Assembly (NCBI GenBank): GCA_003208835.1
Contig: QCVD01000017.1
Span: forward strand, 1 to 50,209
DNA length: 50,209 bases
Reading direction: 5' to 3'
Source of the DNA: Synechococcus sp. AG-683-C23
Lineage (GTDB): Bacteria > Cyanobacteriota > Cyanobacteriia > PCC-6307 > Cyanobiaceae
Shown: positions 10,131 through 18,655 of the stretch, piece by piece
Numbering within the stretch: the stretch's first letter is position 1
Layout of the letters: every line of letters begins with the position of its first letter
Position numbers and translations under genes: made by a program
Notes under the pieces: model-generated
Database searches by the model: none
Seen by the model: the letters and a program-made list of their open reading frames with translations, nothing else
Told to the model about the DNA's origin: nothing

Positions 10131-11917
10131 CGCCAATTCAGATCAACTCCATCGGATTTCAACGCATCAGCACGATGTTCCAATCGCTTCCGATCAAGGC
10201 GCCATAGTTTATAAATCCCAAATCGACCGAGATCAATCGGGCGAAGACCGCGCCAATGGTCTTGAGCGGACGTACCCCGATCTATAGCAATCAAAACGGT
10301 ATCGGAAGCATCCTTGGTTCCCAGAGGATGCCCATTCCAGCCACGGCGTTGTTCGTTAGCCAGTCGATCGGCCAAGTTCACCAAGGCTCTGTCAGAACGC
10401 CCCTCAAACACAATCACCCGGCCTGTATGGAAATGAAGTGATGGCTTCATCGCACCAACCATTGCGAAAGGTTCTCCCGGAAGGTGTTGCTTCTCCATCT
10501 GCTCCGCCACTTGCCTTACCGGAACCTGACGGAGTTGATCCGCCAGTTCCGCGATCGGAATTAAAGCGCTGACGTGAAAGAACAACAACGGGATTTGCAT
10601 GGTCAGCAAGCCGATCCCCGCCGATTTGCGCTGGATCAACACAACGGAGCTCAACACCGCCGCGAAACTGAACCAAAGCGCTGCTCTCCAGACCAAACCA
10701 CTTCCCAATAGATCGGGGGCGAGGCTGGGCATCTCTGGATCACTAATCCATCCAACCCAGACAGGGGATAACCAAAAAATGACGGCCAAGCAAGCCACCA
10801 ATCCGATCGAGGCGGCCCAACCCAAAAGTCGCCAACGGTCGCGACGTGTCGTCGCCAGTGCCATCAGAAGCGCAGCTGCCGGAGTTGCTGGCAGCCAATA
10901 ACTCGGAAGCTTGGTAGCTGCTGCAGTGAACAACAGCAACACGGCCACCAACCAACAGGCAGCAAATTGCTGAAGAGAGTGTTCAGGCGGCACCCGCCAT
11001 CGCGGCACCCGAGCCAAACCAAGGATCAGGAAGGGAGTGAAGGGCAAGGCAGCTACCACCATCACTGGCCCGAAAAACCACCACGGCTGGAGGTGGTCAT
11101 TCACAACCGAAGTAAAGCGCTGGAGGTTGTGATATCCAAAAAAGCTGTCCCAGAAGGCTTGGCCCTCCACCAACAGTTCAAGCCCGTACCAAGGAAGACT
11201 GATCAGCGTTGTAATCAACAAACCGGGCAGCGGACGCAAACGTCTCCAAGGGGTTTGAAGATCGCGACGCAATGCACAGAACAACAGCAACGCCAAACCG
11301 GACAACACCACGGCCACGGGTCCTTTCACAAGCACCGCGAACCCAAGAACAACCCATGCAGGCCACCAGGACATGTGGCTTGGATCGACAAATCGTCGCC
11401 ACTGCAAAAGCAAGCTGATCCCCAGCAATCCACACAGCAAAGAATCACTAACGGCGGTCCGACTCCAGACCAAGACAAGAGGGGACAAGCCGAACGCAAG
11501 AGCTGAGATAACCGCTGTCCCCCTCGGCCGACCATCGCCTGGCTGCGGCCAGCGCAGCAGTGTGTCCGCAAGGGTGATCATCAACGCGATCGAAGCCAGG
11601 GCCGATGGCAACCGTGCCGCCCAACTACCAAGTGGATCCCAAAGGTCACGGGCTGGCAAGGAATAACCAAGCCCCATCAACCAATACACAAGAGGCGGTT
11701 TGTCATATCGCGGCAAGCCATTCACCCGTGGAGTCAGCCAATCACCCGTCTCAGCCATGGCACGACCAGCCGCGGCAAACAATGGCGGCGTCTCATCCAT
11801 CACCCCAGTCGCACCCAAGCGCCACAAGGTGATCAACACTCCAAGACCAAGTACCAACGCAAGGACCTGTCGTCGCTGTGGGCAGGACACATTCACCGGC
11901 AAGGCCCTTCCATGCAT
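10106..11917 (-). CDS. Glycosyltransferase family 39 (ArnT/PMT-like) membrane protein
   Basis: A 603-aa protein with about 11-12 hydrophobic segments. The N-terminal loop carries the GT-C acidic motif MDETPPLFAAAGRAM, followed by PRVNGLPRYDKPPLVYW, the pattern seen in lipid-linked sugar transferases such as ArnT. Such enzymes take a sugar from a polyprenyl phosphate and transfer it to lipid or protein outside the cytoplasmic membrane. Donor and acceptor are unknown. The ATG at 11917 directly abuts the stop of the upstream GT4 gene, so the two are surely one transcription unit and may act in one envelope-glycan pathway. Confidence 0.85.
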   Translation of the reverse strand: MHGRALPVNVSCPQRRQVLALVLGLGVLITLWRLGATGVMDETPPLFAAAGRAMAETGDWLTPRVNGLPRYDKPPLVYWLMGLGYSLPARDLWDPLGSWAARLPSALASIALMITLADTLLRWPQPGDGRPRGTAVISALAFGLSPLVLVWSRTAVSDSLLCGLLGISLLLQWRRFVDPSHMSWWPAWVVLGFAVLVKGPVAVVLSGLALLLFCALRRDLQTPWRRLRPLPGLLITTLISLPWYGLELLVEGQAFWDSFFGYHNLQRFTSVVNDHLQPWWFFGPVMVVAALPFTPFLILGLARVPRWRVPPEHSLQQFAACWLVAVLLLFTAAATKLPSYWLPATPAAALLMALATTRRDRWRLLGWAASIGLVACLAVIFWLSPVWVGWISDPEMPSLAPDLLGSGLVWRAALWFSFAAVLSSVVLIQRKSAGIGLLTMQIPLLFFHVSALIPIAELADQLRQVPVRQVAEQMEKQHLPGEPFAMVGAMKPSLHFHTGRVIVFEGRSDRALVNLADRLANEQRRGWNGHPLGTKDASDTVLIAIDRGTSAQDHWRGLRPIDLGRFGIYKLWRLDRKRLEHRADALKSDGVDLNWRQPRPERF

Positions 11918-13018
11918 CTAGGTGATGCTGACATCCCCCTCCAACCCATCACGAATCCAAGCCTCCACTCGAGCGCTGAACACATCGCATGTGGCGTTTC
12001 TTTCAACCCACTCACGACATTTGAGACGGTCAATTTGATCGACATGACTCAAAGCTGTCACGAGGGCTTGCACATCGTCTGGTGAAACCAGCCAACCGGT
12101 TTCACCAGAAGTGATGAGCTCTCCAGGACCGCCGCGGTCATAGGCCACCACTGGGACTCCACAAGCCAAAGCTTCCACCACCACATTTCCGTAGGCCTCG
12201 TTCCATTTGGGTGTATTGATTAGGGCACGACAGGAACCCAACTGCCGCTGCAACTCATGTGTGGACTGAAATCCCATCCACTGGATCGTTCCAGTCGGAA
12301 CCATCGCTTCAACGGCATCGGCGTAGGCAGGGTCTTCGCGCAAGCCCCAGACCAGCAGCGACTCGCCGAGAGCAGCGGCAGCACGAGCTGCATCCTCTAA
12401 CCCTTTTTCTGGAGCGATTCTGCCTGCCCAGCCCAAGGGACCATCACACGACGTTTGCAGGGAGTAATTACTTAGATCAAAGCCATTCCCCACCACCCTG
12501 GCGGTTCCAGGAAGCTGAAAATCTGCAGCCTGACGGCGGGTATGAAAAGCCAAGCGCTGGGGATAAATAGAGGCAACGGACTCAATAGCCTCACGCATCA
12601 CCTTGGCCACATCCCCCATGCTGATCAAATGAAATATGCGGGGTTGAACCCAGGGAGTCAGCCAGAGCGGAAGCCAGTCGTAACCGAAGTTGATGACTGC
12701 ATCGGCATTTTTCCCGTAGCGAAGAGCCACCTCCCATAACGCCGGCAACAGTCCGTTCCTCGGAATCAACACCGCAGAGTCGGCATCAGCGTGCTGCCAG
12801 CTGGGTTGATCAACACCCTCAACCTCCACCTGGGTCACGCCTGAACATCCTGAAGGCAGCGTCGATCCCTTGGCTGAAACGAGGGTTACACGGTGGTTGC
12901 GACGCACCAAACCCTGGATCAGCGAAGCGAGGGTGAGTTCCACCCCCCCTCCGCGGCCACTCCCCAAAGCACCGATGGGGGTATTCACCAGCACAAGCTC
13001 AAGAGAACGCACTGGCAT
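11918..13018 (-). CDS. Glycosyltransferase family 4 (GT-B fold)
   Basis: Cytosolic retaining sugar transferase of 366 aa. The glycine-rich N-terminal loop (GSGRGGGVELTL), the GWAGRIAPEKGLEDA linker and the EAYGNVVVEALACGVPVVAYDRGG motif, with its Glu pair for nucleotide-sugar binding, identify the GT4 family. ATG 13018 is preferred; a GTG two codons upstream is also open. It lies directly upstream of the GT39 gene with no gap and about 35 bases from the EamA transporter, suggesting a small envelope-sugar operon. The sugar and acceptor are not predictable. Confidence 0.87.
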   Translation of the reverse strand: MPVRSLELVLVNTPIGALGSGRGGGVELTLASLIQGLVRRNHRVTLVSAKGSTLPSGCSGVTQVEVEGVDQPSWQHADADSAVLIPRNGLLPALWEVALRYGKNADAVINFGYDWLPLWLTPWVQPRIFHLISMGDVAKVMREAIESVASIYPQRLAFHTRRQAADFQLPGTARVVGNGFDLSNYSLQTSCDGPLGWAGRIAPEKGLEDAARAAAALGESLLVWGLREDPAYADAVEAMVPTGTIQWMGFQSTHELQRQLGSCRALINTPKWNEAYGNVVVEALACGVPVVAYDRGGPGELITSGETGWLVSPDDVQALVTALSHVDQIDRLKCREWVERNATCDVFSARVEAWIRDGLEGDVSIT

Positions 13019-13052
13019 CAACACATTTCAAAAGGACAGATCAAACGGACGG

Positions 13053-14021
13053 TTAAGAGGACAGTTCAGGAGAACGTTCCCACAGCCGGCGACGCTGGCT
13101 AACGCAGATCACCGACAACAACACCAACAGAACGCCGACCCACTGCAAGGGATCTAAGCGCTCTTCCAACAGCCAGCCGCCCGTCGCCAAGGCAAAAACC
13201 GGCGTTAGAAATCCCAAGCTGCTGAAGCTTGTAAGGTCTCGCCGATTGGCAAACCAAAAAAAGAGCCCGTAGGCCAAAGCACTCCCCAGCAGGCTTGCGA
13301 ACCCCATCCGACCCCAATCAGCGAGAGACCAACCGATGGGCTTCACACCATTTTCAAAGCCGAAAAGAAGGAGCAAAGGGATCCCCCCCAAGACCATGTG
13401 CCATGCCGTCACGGCGACAGGATCACTGTGACGAGATGCGAAGCGTATGAGAACAGTCCCGAGGGCCATAGCGAGAGATGCAAGCAACATCCAGACTTCA
13501 CCTGGCTGCAACAACTGCTGCACGGCTGGGGGATCAGCCAACAACCACCAATGGTTGAGGAGTTCGCCGGGGACCCCGAGACAAAAAATTCCAGCCAAAC
13601 CAAGACCCAAGCCAACCCAACCAACAGGGTTGATCAACTCTGCAAATAAACCTCGCGCTAAAAGAGCCACAAGCAACGGCTGCGAGTCGATTAACACCGA
13701 CCCCAGGCCGGCACCGGTGCCATCAAGACCAACGGCCAAGAGGCCTTGAAACAAACAGGCATCCAGCACAGTGAACAGGGCAAACCAGCCCCAATCGCGG
13801 CCATCAATCCAAACGGATCGCCCCGTCCAAGCGACCCAAAGCAACAAAACCAAACCCGCAGGGAAAAGCCGTAATCCCGCTACAAGCCATGGCCCACCTG
13901 TCGCCAACAGCGGTGCCATCGCTGTCATGGCGGTGCCCCACAGAGCAAAGGGCAACACCATCAGCAGCCAGAGCCAAATGGTCGGCATGAAGAACGCTCG
14001 AAGGCCTCTTTTTAAGATCAT
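13053..14021 (-). CDS. EamA-family (DMT) transporter
   Basis: About 322 aa with ten hydrophobic segments arranged as two five-helix repeats, as in drug/metabolite transporters of the EamA type. Characteristic pieces are PFALWGTAMTAM near the N-terminus and a second repeat ending TPVFALATGGWLLEERLDPLQWVG. Family members export amino acids or other small metabolites; the substrate here is unknown. The frame is open to 14069; ATG 14021 has AGG upstream and a positive-charge-rich N-terminus, while ATG 13988 is also possible. It is divergent from sppA, with the two starts only about 20 bases apart. Confidence 0.85.
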   Translation of the reverse strand: MILKRGLRAFFMPTIWLWLLMVLPFALWGTAMTAMAPLLATGGPWLVAGLRLFPAGLVLLLWVAWTGRSVWIDGRDWGWFALFTVLDACLFQGLLAVGLDGTGAGLGSVLIDSQPLLVALLARGLFAELINPVGWVGLGLGLAGIFCLGVPGELLNHWWLLADPPAVQQLLQPGEVWMLLASLAMALGTVLIRFASRHSDPVAVTAWHMVLGGIPLLLLFGFENGVKPIGWSLADWGRMGFASLLGSALAYGLFFWFANRRDLTSFSSLGFLTPVFALATGGWLLEERLDPLQWVGVLLVLLSVICVSQRRRLWERSPELSS

Positions 14022-14041
14022 GGTGTCTAGACCTGCGCGAC

Positions 14042-14854
14042 ATGATCTGGCCCCTACGTCGAAAATCACACCGCCGAATGGCGCGCATCGTTGTGGAGGG
14101 ACCGATCAACGGAGCCACACGACAGCGCGTGCTCAAGGCTCTACTGGAAGTAAAGCGACGGGAATTCCCCGCACTTCTTCTACGAATTGACAGTCCTGGT
14201 GGGACGGTTGGTGACAGCCAAGAAATCCATGCAGCGCTGCTGAGATTGCGGGAGAAAGGCTGCCGCGTGGTAGCCAGCTTCGGCAATATTTCCGCCTCTG
14301 GCGGTGTCTACATCGGTGTTGCCGCCGAGAAAATCGTGTCGAACCCAGGCACGATTACCGGGTCGATTGGCGTGATCCTGCGGGGCAATGATCTGTCCCG
14401 CGTGTTTGAACGCATCGGCATTCGCTTCGACACGGTGAAGAGCGGAAAGTTCAAAGACATCTTGTCCCCCGATCGAGCCCTGAACCCTGAAGAACGCGCC
14501 CTCCTTCAAGACTTAATCGACAGCAGCTACAGCCAATTTGTTGGCGTTGTGGCGAAAGGCCGAAACCTCACCGAGGAGCAGGTGAAGACCTTTGCCGATG
14601 GTCGAGTCTTTAGTGGTGAGCAAGCTTTATCGCTAGGACTTGTGGATGCGTTGGGTGACGAAGACCATGCACTTCGCTTGGCCGCCCAGCTGGCAGACCT
14701 GGATCAGGACGACATTCGACCGATCACCCTTGGTAAGCCGCGACGCAAAGTGAGCAACTTGCTGCCGGGCTCTCAGATCTTCCGCCAACTTCAGCAATGG
14801 CTTTCGATGGAGCTCATGGGGAGCGGTCAGGTGCTTTGGCTGTATCGCCCATGA
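14042..14854 (+). CDS. sppA: Signal peptide peptidase, S49 family
   Basis: Serine protease of the SppA/ClpP-like fold, 270 aa, that cleaves residual signal peptides. The nucleophile Ser lies in FGNISASGGVYIG and the general-base Lys in VKSGKFKDI; IDSPGGTV marks the substrate-binding strand. The short single-domain form corresponds to the half-length bacterial enzymes. No strong N-terminal transmembrane helix is visible, so it may be peripheral. Its stop overlaps the aroH start (ATGA), which indicates coupling. Confidence 0.93.
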   Translation: MIWPLRRKSHRRMARIVVEGPINGATRQRVLKALLEVKRREFPALLLRIDSPGGTVGDSQEIHAALLRLREKGCRVVASFGNISASGGVYIGVAAEKIVSNPGTITGSIGVILRGNDLSRVFERIGIRFDTVKSGKFKDILSPDRALNPEERALLQDLIDSSYSQFVGVVAKGRNLTEEQVKTFADGRVFSGEQALSLGLVDALGDEDHALRLAAQLADLDQDDIRPITLGKPRRKVSNLLPGSQIFRQLQQWLSMELMGSGQVLWLYRP

Positions 14855-15234
14855 GCGACACCACTCTGAAATTGGTCGGACTTCGGGGAGCAACTACATC
14901 CGCTGCCAACACCACAACGGCCATCCAAGCCGCCGTTCGAGACTTGATTGATGCCCTCGTCGAAGAGAACGGCTTGTCCCCACAACAGATCGTTTCAGTG
15001 ACCTTTTCAGTCACGGGCGATCTTGACACCTGCTTTCCAGCAGCCATGGCCCGTCAACGGCCTGGATGGGACTGTGTTGCCCTGTTGGATTGCCAGCAGA
15101 TGGCCGTTCAAGGGGACCTTAAACGCTGCATCCGAGTGCTTGCTCACGTCTGGATGCCTCCCCAACGAAAGCCCGTACACCCCTATCGGGGCGAGGCTCA
15201 ACGGTTACGACCGGACAGATCTCGTGACAACTGA
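14851..15234 (+). CDS. aroH: Chorismate mutase, AroH type
   Basis: Converts chorismate to prephenate in phenylalanine and tyrosine synthesis. The 127-aa length and the motifs LRGATTSAANT, FSVTGDLDTCFPA and the C-terminal VLAHVW ... PVHPYRGEA are those of the trimeric Bacillus-type AroH, unrelated to the AroQ fold. The ATG at 14851 overlaps the sppA stop. An upstream open extension lies inside sppA and is not typical. Confidence 0.93.
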   Translation: MSDTTLKLVGLRGATTSAANTTTAIQAAVRDLIDALVEENGLSPQQIVSVTFSVTGDLDTCFPAAMARQRPGWDCVALLDCQQMAVQGDLKRCIRVLAHVWMPPQRKPVHPYRGEAQRLRPDRSRDN

Positions 15235-15312
15235 CAGATGAACCGCCGACCCCTCAAGGCGTCGCCCTGTCGCTGAACTCAGGAGAATTAGTGAATAGTC
15301 AAGCTTTACCTC

Positions 15313-15888
15313 ATGCCCCGTTCGCTTCTGCAACGCCTCATGCCATGCGCAGCGACCGCGAGTGCACTGCTGGTCGGAGCATGCCTGAGCAGCACCGCGC
15401 CAACCCCATCAACGGCTCAAGGAACATCGGGACTCATGGAGTTTCGATGGGACAACAACGACGGGTACAAGAAGCTGTATTACTACCAAACCTCTGCGAT
15501 TGAGAACGACCGCGCCGACTGGTATCTCACTCTCCGCGAAAAAGATCGCAAGACAGCCATTCTCAAGTTGACCGTGACGGTGCCTGACTTTTTTGACGCC
15601 AAACTCAAACCAGAACGCATGTCCCTCTGCCGCACATCTCGGGGCAGCATGATGAGTCGCTCAAAATGCCTCGAAGAGGTGCCCGCCATTTTTGAAGTGA
15701 ATGATGACCAAACGGCAATCGAGGTCTTTCCAGACCAACCCGTACCAATGGAAGGGGACTACTCGCTTCGGATCAAGTTATTCAACCCCAAAGGAAAGCG
15801 GATGTATCAGTTGAACGCTTTGATTCAGGCCCCTGGCGACGTACCGATGTCGGGTTACGTCGGCAGTTGGTTGATTGACATGGACTGA
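15313..15888 (+). CDS. DUF2808 secreted protein
   Basis: A 191-aa protein with an N-terminal hydrophobic segment ending LLVGAC, compatible with a lipoprotein or ordinary signal peptide. The body has the pattern of DUF2808: DWYLTLREKDRKTAILKL, then PDFFDAKLKPE, then a Cys pair. This family is found almost only in cyanobacteria and has no settled function. The ATG at 15313 is the first in-frame start after a stop. An AGGAG lies about 30 bases upstream but serves a different frame. It is followed 46 bases on by rpmH. Confidence 0.82.
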   Translation: MPRSLLQRLMPCAATASALLVGACLSSTAPTPSTAQGTSGLMEFRWDNNDGYKKLYYYQTSAIENDRADWYLTLREKDRKTAILKLTVTVPDFFDAKLKPERMSLCRTSRGSMMSRSKCLEEVPAIFEVNDDQTAIEVFPDQPVPMEGDYSLRIKLFNPKGKRMYQLNALIQAPGDVPMSGYVGSWLIDMD

Positions 15889-15934
15889 CTGATAAAATCT
15901 TCTACTCAGATGAGCCAGACGCCAAACAACTGAT

Positions 15935-16072
15935 ATGACAAAGCGCACTTTCGGTGGAACAAGCCGCAAAAGAAAACGGGTTTCTGGATTTCGTGTTCGC
16001 ATGCGATCCCATACCGGGCGTCGCGTGATTCGCACCCGACGTAAACGTGGACGGACTCGGTTAGCCGTTTAA
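15935..16072 (+). CDS. rpmH: 50S ribosomal protein L34
   Basis: Forty-five residues, strongly basic, beginning [19 protein letters not shown] and ending in an Arg/Lys-rich tail ([12 protein letters not shown]). This is the complete length of L34. It is followed by rnpA, the near-universal bacterial arrangement, here with an 80-base gap. Confidence 0.97.
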   Translation: MTKRTFGGTSRKRKRVSGFRVRMRSHTGRRVIRTRRKRGRTRLAV

Positions 16073-16152
16073 GCACGGCGATGTGCGCAAAGTTGATTCG
16101 GTGAGTGAGTTGACTTCACCTCATGTGAAACGCCCATATCCTTAGTCGGCTA

Positions 16153-16539
16153 ATGGTGCTCCCAGCTTCCATGCGCCTGCGTGGACATCGTTGCTTCAGC
16201 CGGTTACACCGTTCTCGGTGCCGTCACCACGGCAAATGGATGGTGTTACGCCAAATTGACAGCGATCGGTCGTTACTTCGTTCTGAGCTCCGCAACCAAA
16301 CCGATACAACTTGTCGTTGTGCCTTGGTGATCAGCAACAAAGTGAGCAAAAGAGCTGTGCGACGCAATCGCTTAAGGCGTTTGCTCCACAGCCACCTTCG
16401 AAAACGCCTCGAACAGCGATCCGACTTATCAGGCAAATGGTTGCTACTCAGCCTCCGACCCGATGCCGCGGAAGCCGAACCCGCGCAATTGCTCGAAGAA
16501 TGCGACAGTCTCTTGAAAATTGCAGGTCTGGAACGATGA
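16153..16539 (+). CDS. rnpA: Ribonuclease P protein component
   Basis: Protein subunit that binds the RNase P RNA and the pre-tRNA leader. The signature SNKVSKRAVRRNRLRRLL (the RNR motif) is near residues 62-79 of 128 aa. ATG 16153 gives MVLPASMRLRGHRCF, the usual start in picocyanobacteria; ATG 16171 is a less likely alternative. The stop overlaps the next start (ATGA). It lies in the classical rpmH-rnpA-yidC order. Confidence 0.95.
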   Translation: MVLPASMRLRGHRCFSRLHRSRCRHHGKWMVLRQIDSDRSLLRSELRNQTDTTCRCALVISNKVSKRAVRRNRLRRLLHSHLRKRLEQRSDLSGKWLLLSLRPDAAEAEPAQLLEECDSLLKIAGLER

Positions 16540-16943
16540 CCACCATCCAGGAAGACGTTCACTACGAAGGTGGTCCAGCCAAAGGAGATCTCATCCTCAA
16601 CGTGCTGCTGGGATTCACTTTGATTGGCTTGCCATTCACGATTGGAGCCATTGTTCGAGCTGTTTGGCTGCGCTTTCGAATTACGAGCCGACGCATCTCC
16701 GTGTGTGGTGGCTGGATGGGCAACGACAAGACCCAAGTGGTGTACTCACAAATCAGCGAAGTCAGGACCGTTCCGAGAGGATTCGGTGCCTGGGGAGACA
16801 TGGTGCTCGTTTTGAACGATGGCGCTCGACTTGAAATGCGCTCCTTGCCCCGCTTCCGGGAAGTTGAGGCCTACATCATTGAGCGCATCAACAAGCGTTC
16901 ATCTACATCAACTGACAAGTCGGTCGAAGGCTTCGCCGTCTAA
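16536..16943 (+). CDS. PH-like domain membrane protein (DUF304/bPH2 type)
   Basis: A 135-aa protein with one hydrophobic hairpin near residues 22-45, followed by a small beta-rich domain (RFRITSRRISVCGGWMG, then VVYSQISEVRTVPRG and WGDMVLVL) that matches bacterial PH-like domains of the DUF304 kind. It lies between rnpA and yidC and overlaps rnpA by ATGA, which is its usual place in marine picocyanobacteria. A role in membrane-protein insertion or membrane lipid contact can only be guessed from the neighbours. Confidence 0.82.
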   Translation: MTTIQEDVHYEGGPAKGDLILNVLLGFTLIGLPFTIGAIVRAVWLRFRITSRRISVCGGWMGNDKTQVVYSQISEVRTVPRGFGAWGDMVLVLNDGARLEMRSLPRFREVEAYIIERINKRSSTSTDKSVEGFAV

Positions 16944-16997
16944 GCCCCTGTTCATGCACACTGGCGTCAGAACGTCACTAACCCCGGGTTCCTCAAC

Positions 16998-18140
16998 GTG
17001 ATCGGATACATCTCCGACAACCTTCTCATTCCGATCTTGGATTTTTTCTACGGATTGGTACCCAGCTACGGCCTAGCCATTGTGGCTTTGACGCTGGTGA
17101 TCCGAGTTGCGCTTTATCCCCTGAGTGCTGGATCCATTCGTAGCGCTCGACGGATGCGGATCGCGCAACCCGTCATGCAAAAACGGCAAGCGGATATAAA
17201 AGCCCGTTATGCGAGCAATCCCCAGAAGCAGCAGGAGGAACTCGGCAAAGTCATGAAGGAGTTCGGCAGCCCCCTTGCAGGGTGTTTGCCTCTACTGGTG
17301 CAGATGCCGATCCTCTTCGCGCTGTTCGCGACCCTCCGGGGATCGCCCTTTGCAGATGTTCCCTACACGTTGAACATGAAGGTGTTGCCGGCTGACCAAA
17401 TCGCAGCCGTTGAACCAAAACCCTTCAACAGTGCCAGCCACTCAATTTTTATTAGTGAAACCGATCACGTTCCCGTGATCGCAAGCCTTCCCCGGGGCAC
17501 CAAAATTGGCGTAGGCGATTCAGCCAGCGTGAATGTGCACACCAAAGACGGGCGAGCCTTTTCCGACGTACTCACTGAACTTGAGAACCCTGGGAAGTTC
17601 TCTCCAGCCTGGTCCGTGACAAAGGGTGATGACATTGTCAGCGTCACAGAAGACGGCACAATCACTGCCATCGCCCCTGGTGATGCCACTGTCGAGGCCA
17701 AGATTCCTGGAATAGCAGCCCGCAGCGGCTTTTTGTTCATCAAAGCCCTCGGACAGGTGGGCTTCTATGCAGATGGCGCCGTCAACTGGGATATTGCAAT
17801 TCTGGTGGGTGGATTTGGTTTAACTCTGTTCTTATCCCAGCTGTTATCCGGTATGGGTATGCCGGCAAATCCCCAACAGGCCACCGCCAACAAAATCACC
17901 CCAGTGATGATTACAGGCATGTTCCTGTTTTTCCCCCTGCCAGCGGGAGTATTGCTGTACATGGTGATTGCCAATATTTTCCAAGCTCTTCAAACTTTTA
18001 TCCTTACCAAAGAAGCTTTGCCCGAGAACTTGCAAAAGATTCTTGATCAGCAGGCTTCACAACAAACGGTGACGGCAACGGCTACCGCAGGTGGATCCAG
18101 CGATTCACGACTGCCCTTTGAACCCAAAGGCGGCAAATGA
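16998..18140 (+). CDS. yidC: Membrane protein insertase YidC
   Basis: Oxa1/YidC/Alb3 insertase of 380 aa for thylakoid and plasma membrane proteins. The first helix contains the positively charged region [18 protein letters not shown], with the conserved cytosolic loop ending [16 protein letters not shown]. Between helices 2 and 3 (about residues 115-250) there is a large periplasmic insert. Its end ([32 protein letters not shown]) reads like a bacterial Ig-like group 2 repeat. Start is GTG/ATG-proximal at 16998. The stop overlaps the DUF177 start (ATGA). Confidence 0.95.
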   Translation: MIGYISDNLLIPILDFFYGLVPSYGLAIVALTLVIRVALYPLSAGSIRSARRMRIAQPVMQKRQADIKARYASNPQKQQEELGKVMKEFGSPLAGCLPLLVQMPILFALFATLRGSPFADVPYTLNMKVLPADQIAAVEPKPFNSASHSIFISETDHVPVIASLPRGTKIGVGDSASVNVHTKDGRAFSDVLTELENPGKFSPAWSVTKGDDIVSVTEDGTITAIAPGDATVEAKIPGIAARSGFLFIKALGQVGFYADGAVNWDIAILVGGFGLTLFLSQLLSGMGMPANPQQATANKITPVMITGMFLFFPLPAGVLLYMVIANIFQALQTFILTKEALPENLQKILDQQASQQTVTATATAGGSSDSRLPFEPKGGK

Positions 18141-18655
18141 TTTCGGCGCTGGAGCCAGTTGCTCTGCAAGAGCTCCGGGCCCTTGGCAATCCAAAAGTTT
18201 GGGTCATCGATGGATATCTCGATGAACTGCCATCGCTAACCCCCGTTCGGGGTGAGATCCAAGCTGAGCATCGCGGCAGCGTTCTTGCTGTCGAAGCAGA
18301 GCTCAACACAATCGTGACGCTCAGCTGTGACCGTTGCCTTGGACAGTTCAATCACCAGCTGACGACATCTCCCTCTGAGCTGATCTGGTTGGGTAATCAA
18401 CCACCAACAGAGGATCAACTCCAACTCTCCAAAGACATCTCGGAGCCTGAGGGGCTCGTTGAAACCCTCGACCCACGCGGTAATTTCGACCCCCAGCAAT
18501 GGGCCTTCGAACAATTGAATTTGCAACTACCCGTTGTGAACGACTGCGGAGATAACTGTCCAGGCGCTCCAAAGTTCAACCAGGAGGTTGTCGCCACCAT
18601 CGAACACCCGATTGACCCACGCTGGGATGCGCTTCGGCGCCTAAACGACCCATGA
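18137..18655 (+). CDS. DUF177 (YceD) family protein
   Basis: A 172-aa protein with the central [11 protein letters not shown] motif and a later NDCGDNC pair, the Cys pattern of the YceD/DUF177 family. In other bacteria this family sits upstream of rpmF and affects 23S rRNA or ribosome assembly; here it sits between yidC and ycf46 and overlaps both by four bases. A ribosome-related role is inferred from family knowledge only. Confidence 0.85.
   Translation: MISALEPVALQELRALGNPKVWVIDGYLDELPSLTPVRGEIQAEHRGSVLAVEAELNTIVTLSCDRCLGQFNHQLTTSPSELIWLGNQPPTEDQLQLSKDISEPEGLVETLDPRGNFDPQQWAFEQLNLQLPVVNDCGDNCPGAPKFNQEVVATIEHPIDPRWDALRRLNDP

Noticed and set aside
10967-11506. Forward ORF of 179 codons
   Set aside because: It is a Gln/His/Pro-rich shadow of the GT39 membrane protein on the other strand.
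13771-14190. Forward ORF of 139 codons
   Set aside because: It spans the EamA gene and sppA start on shadow frames and is polar and motif-free.
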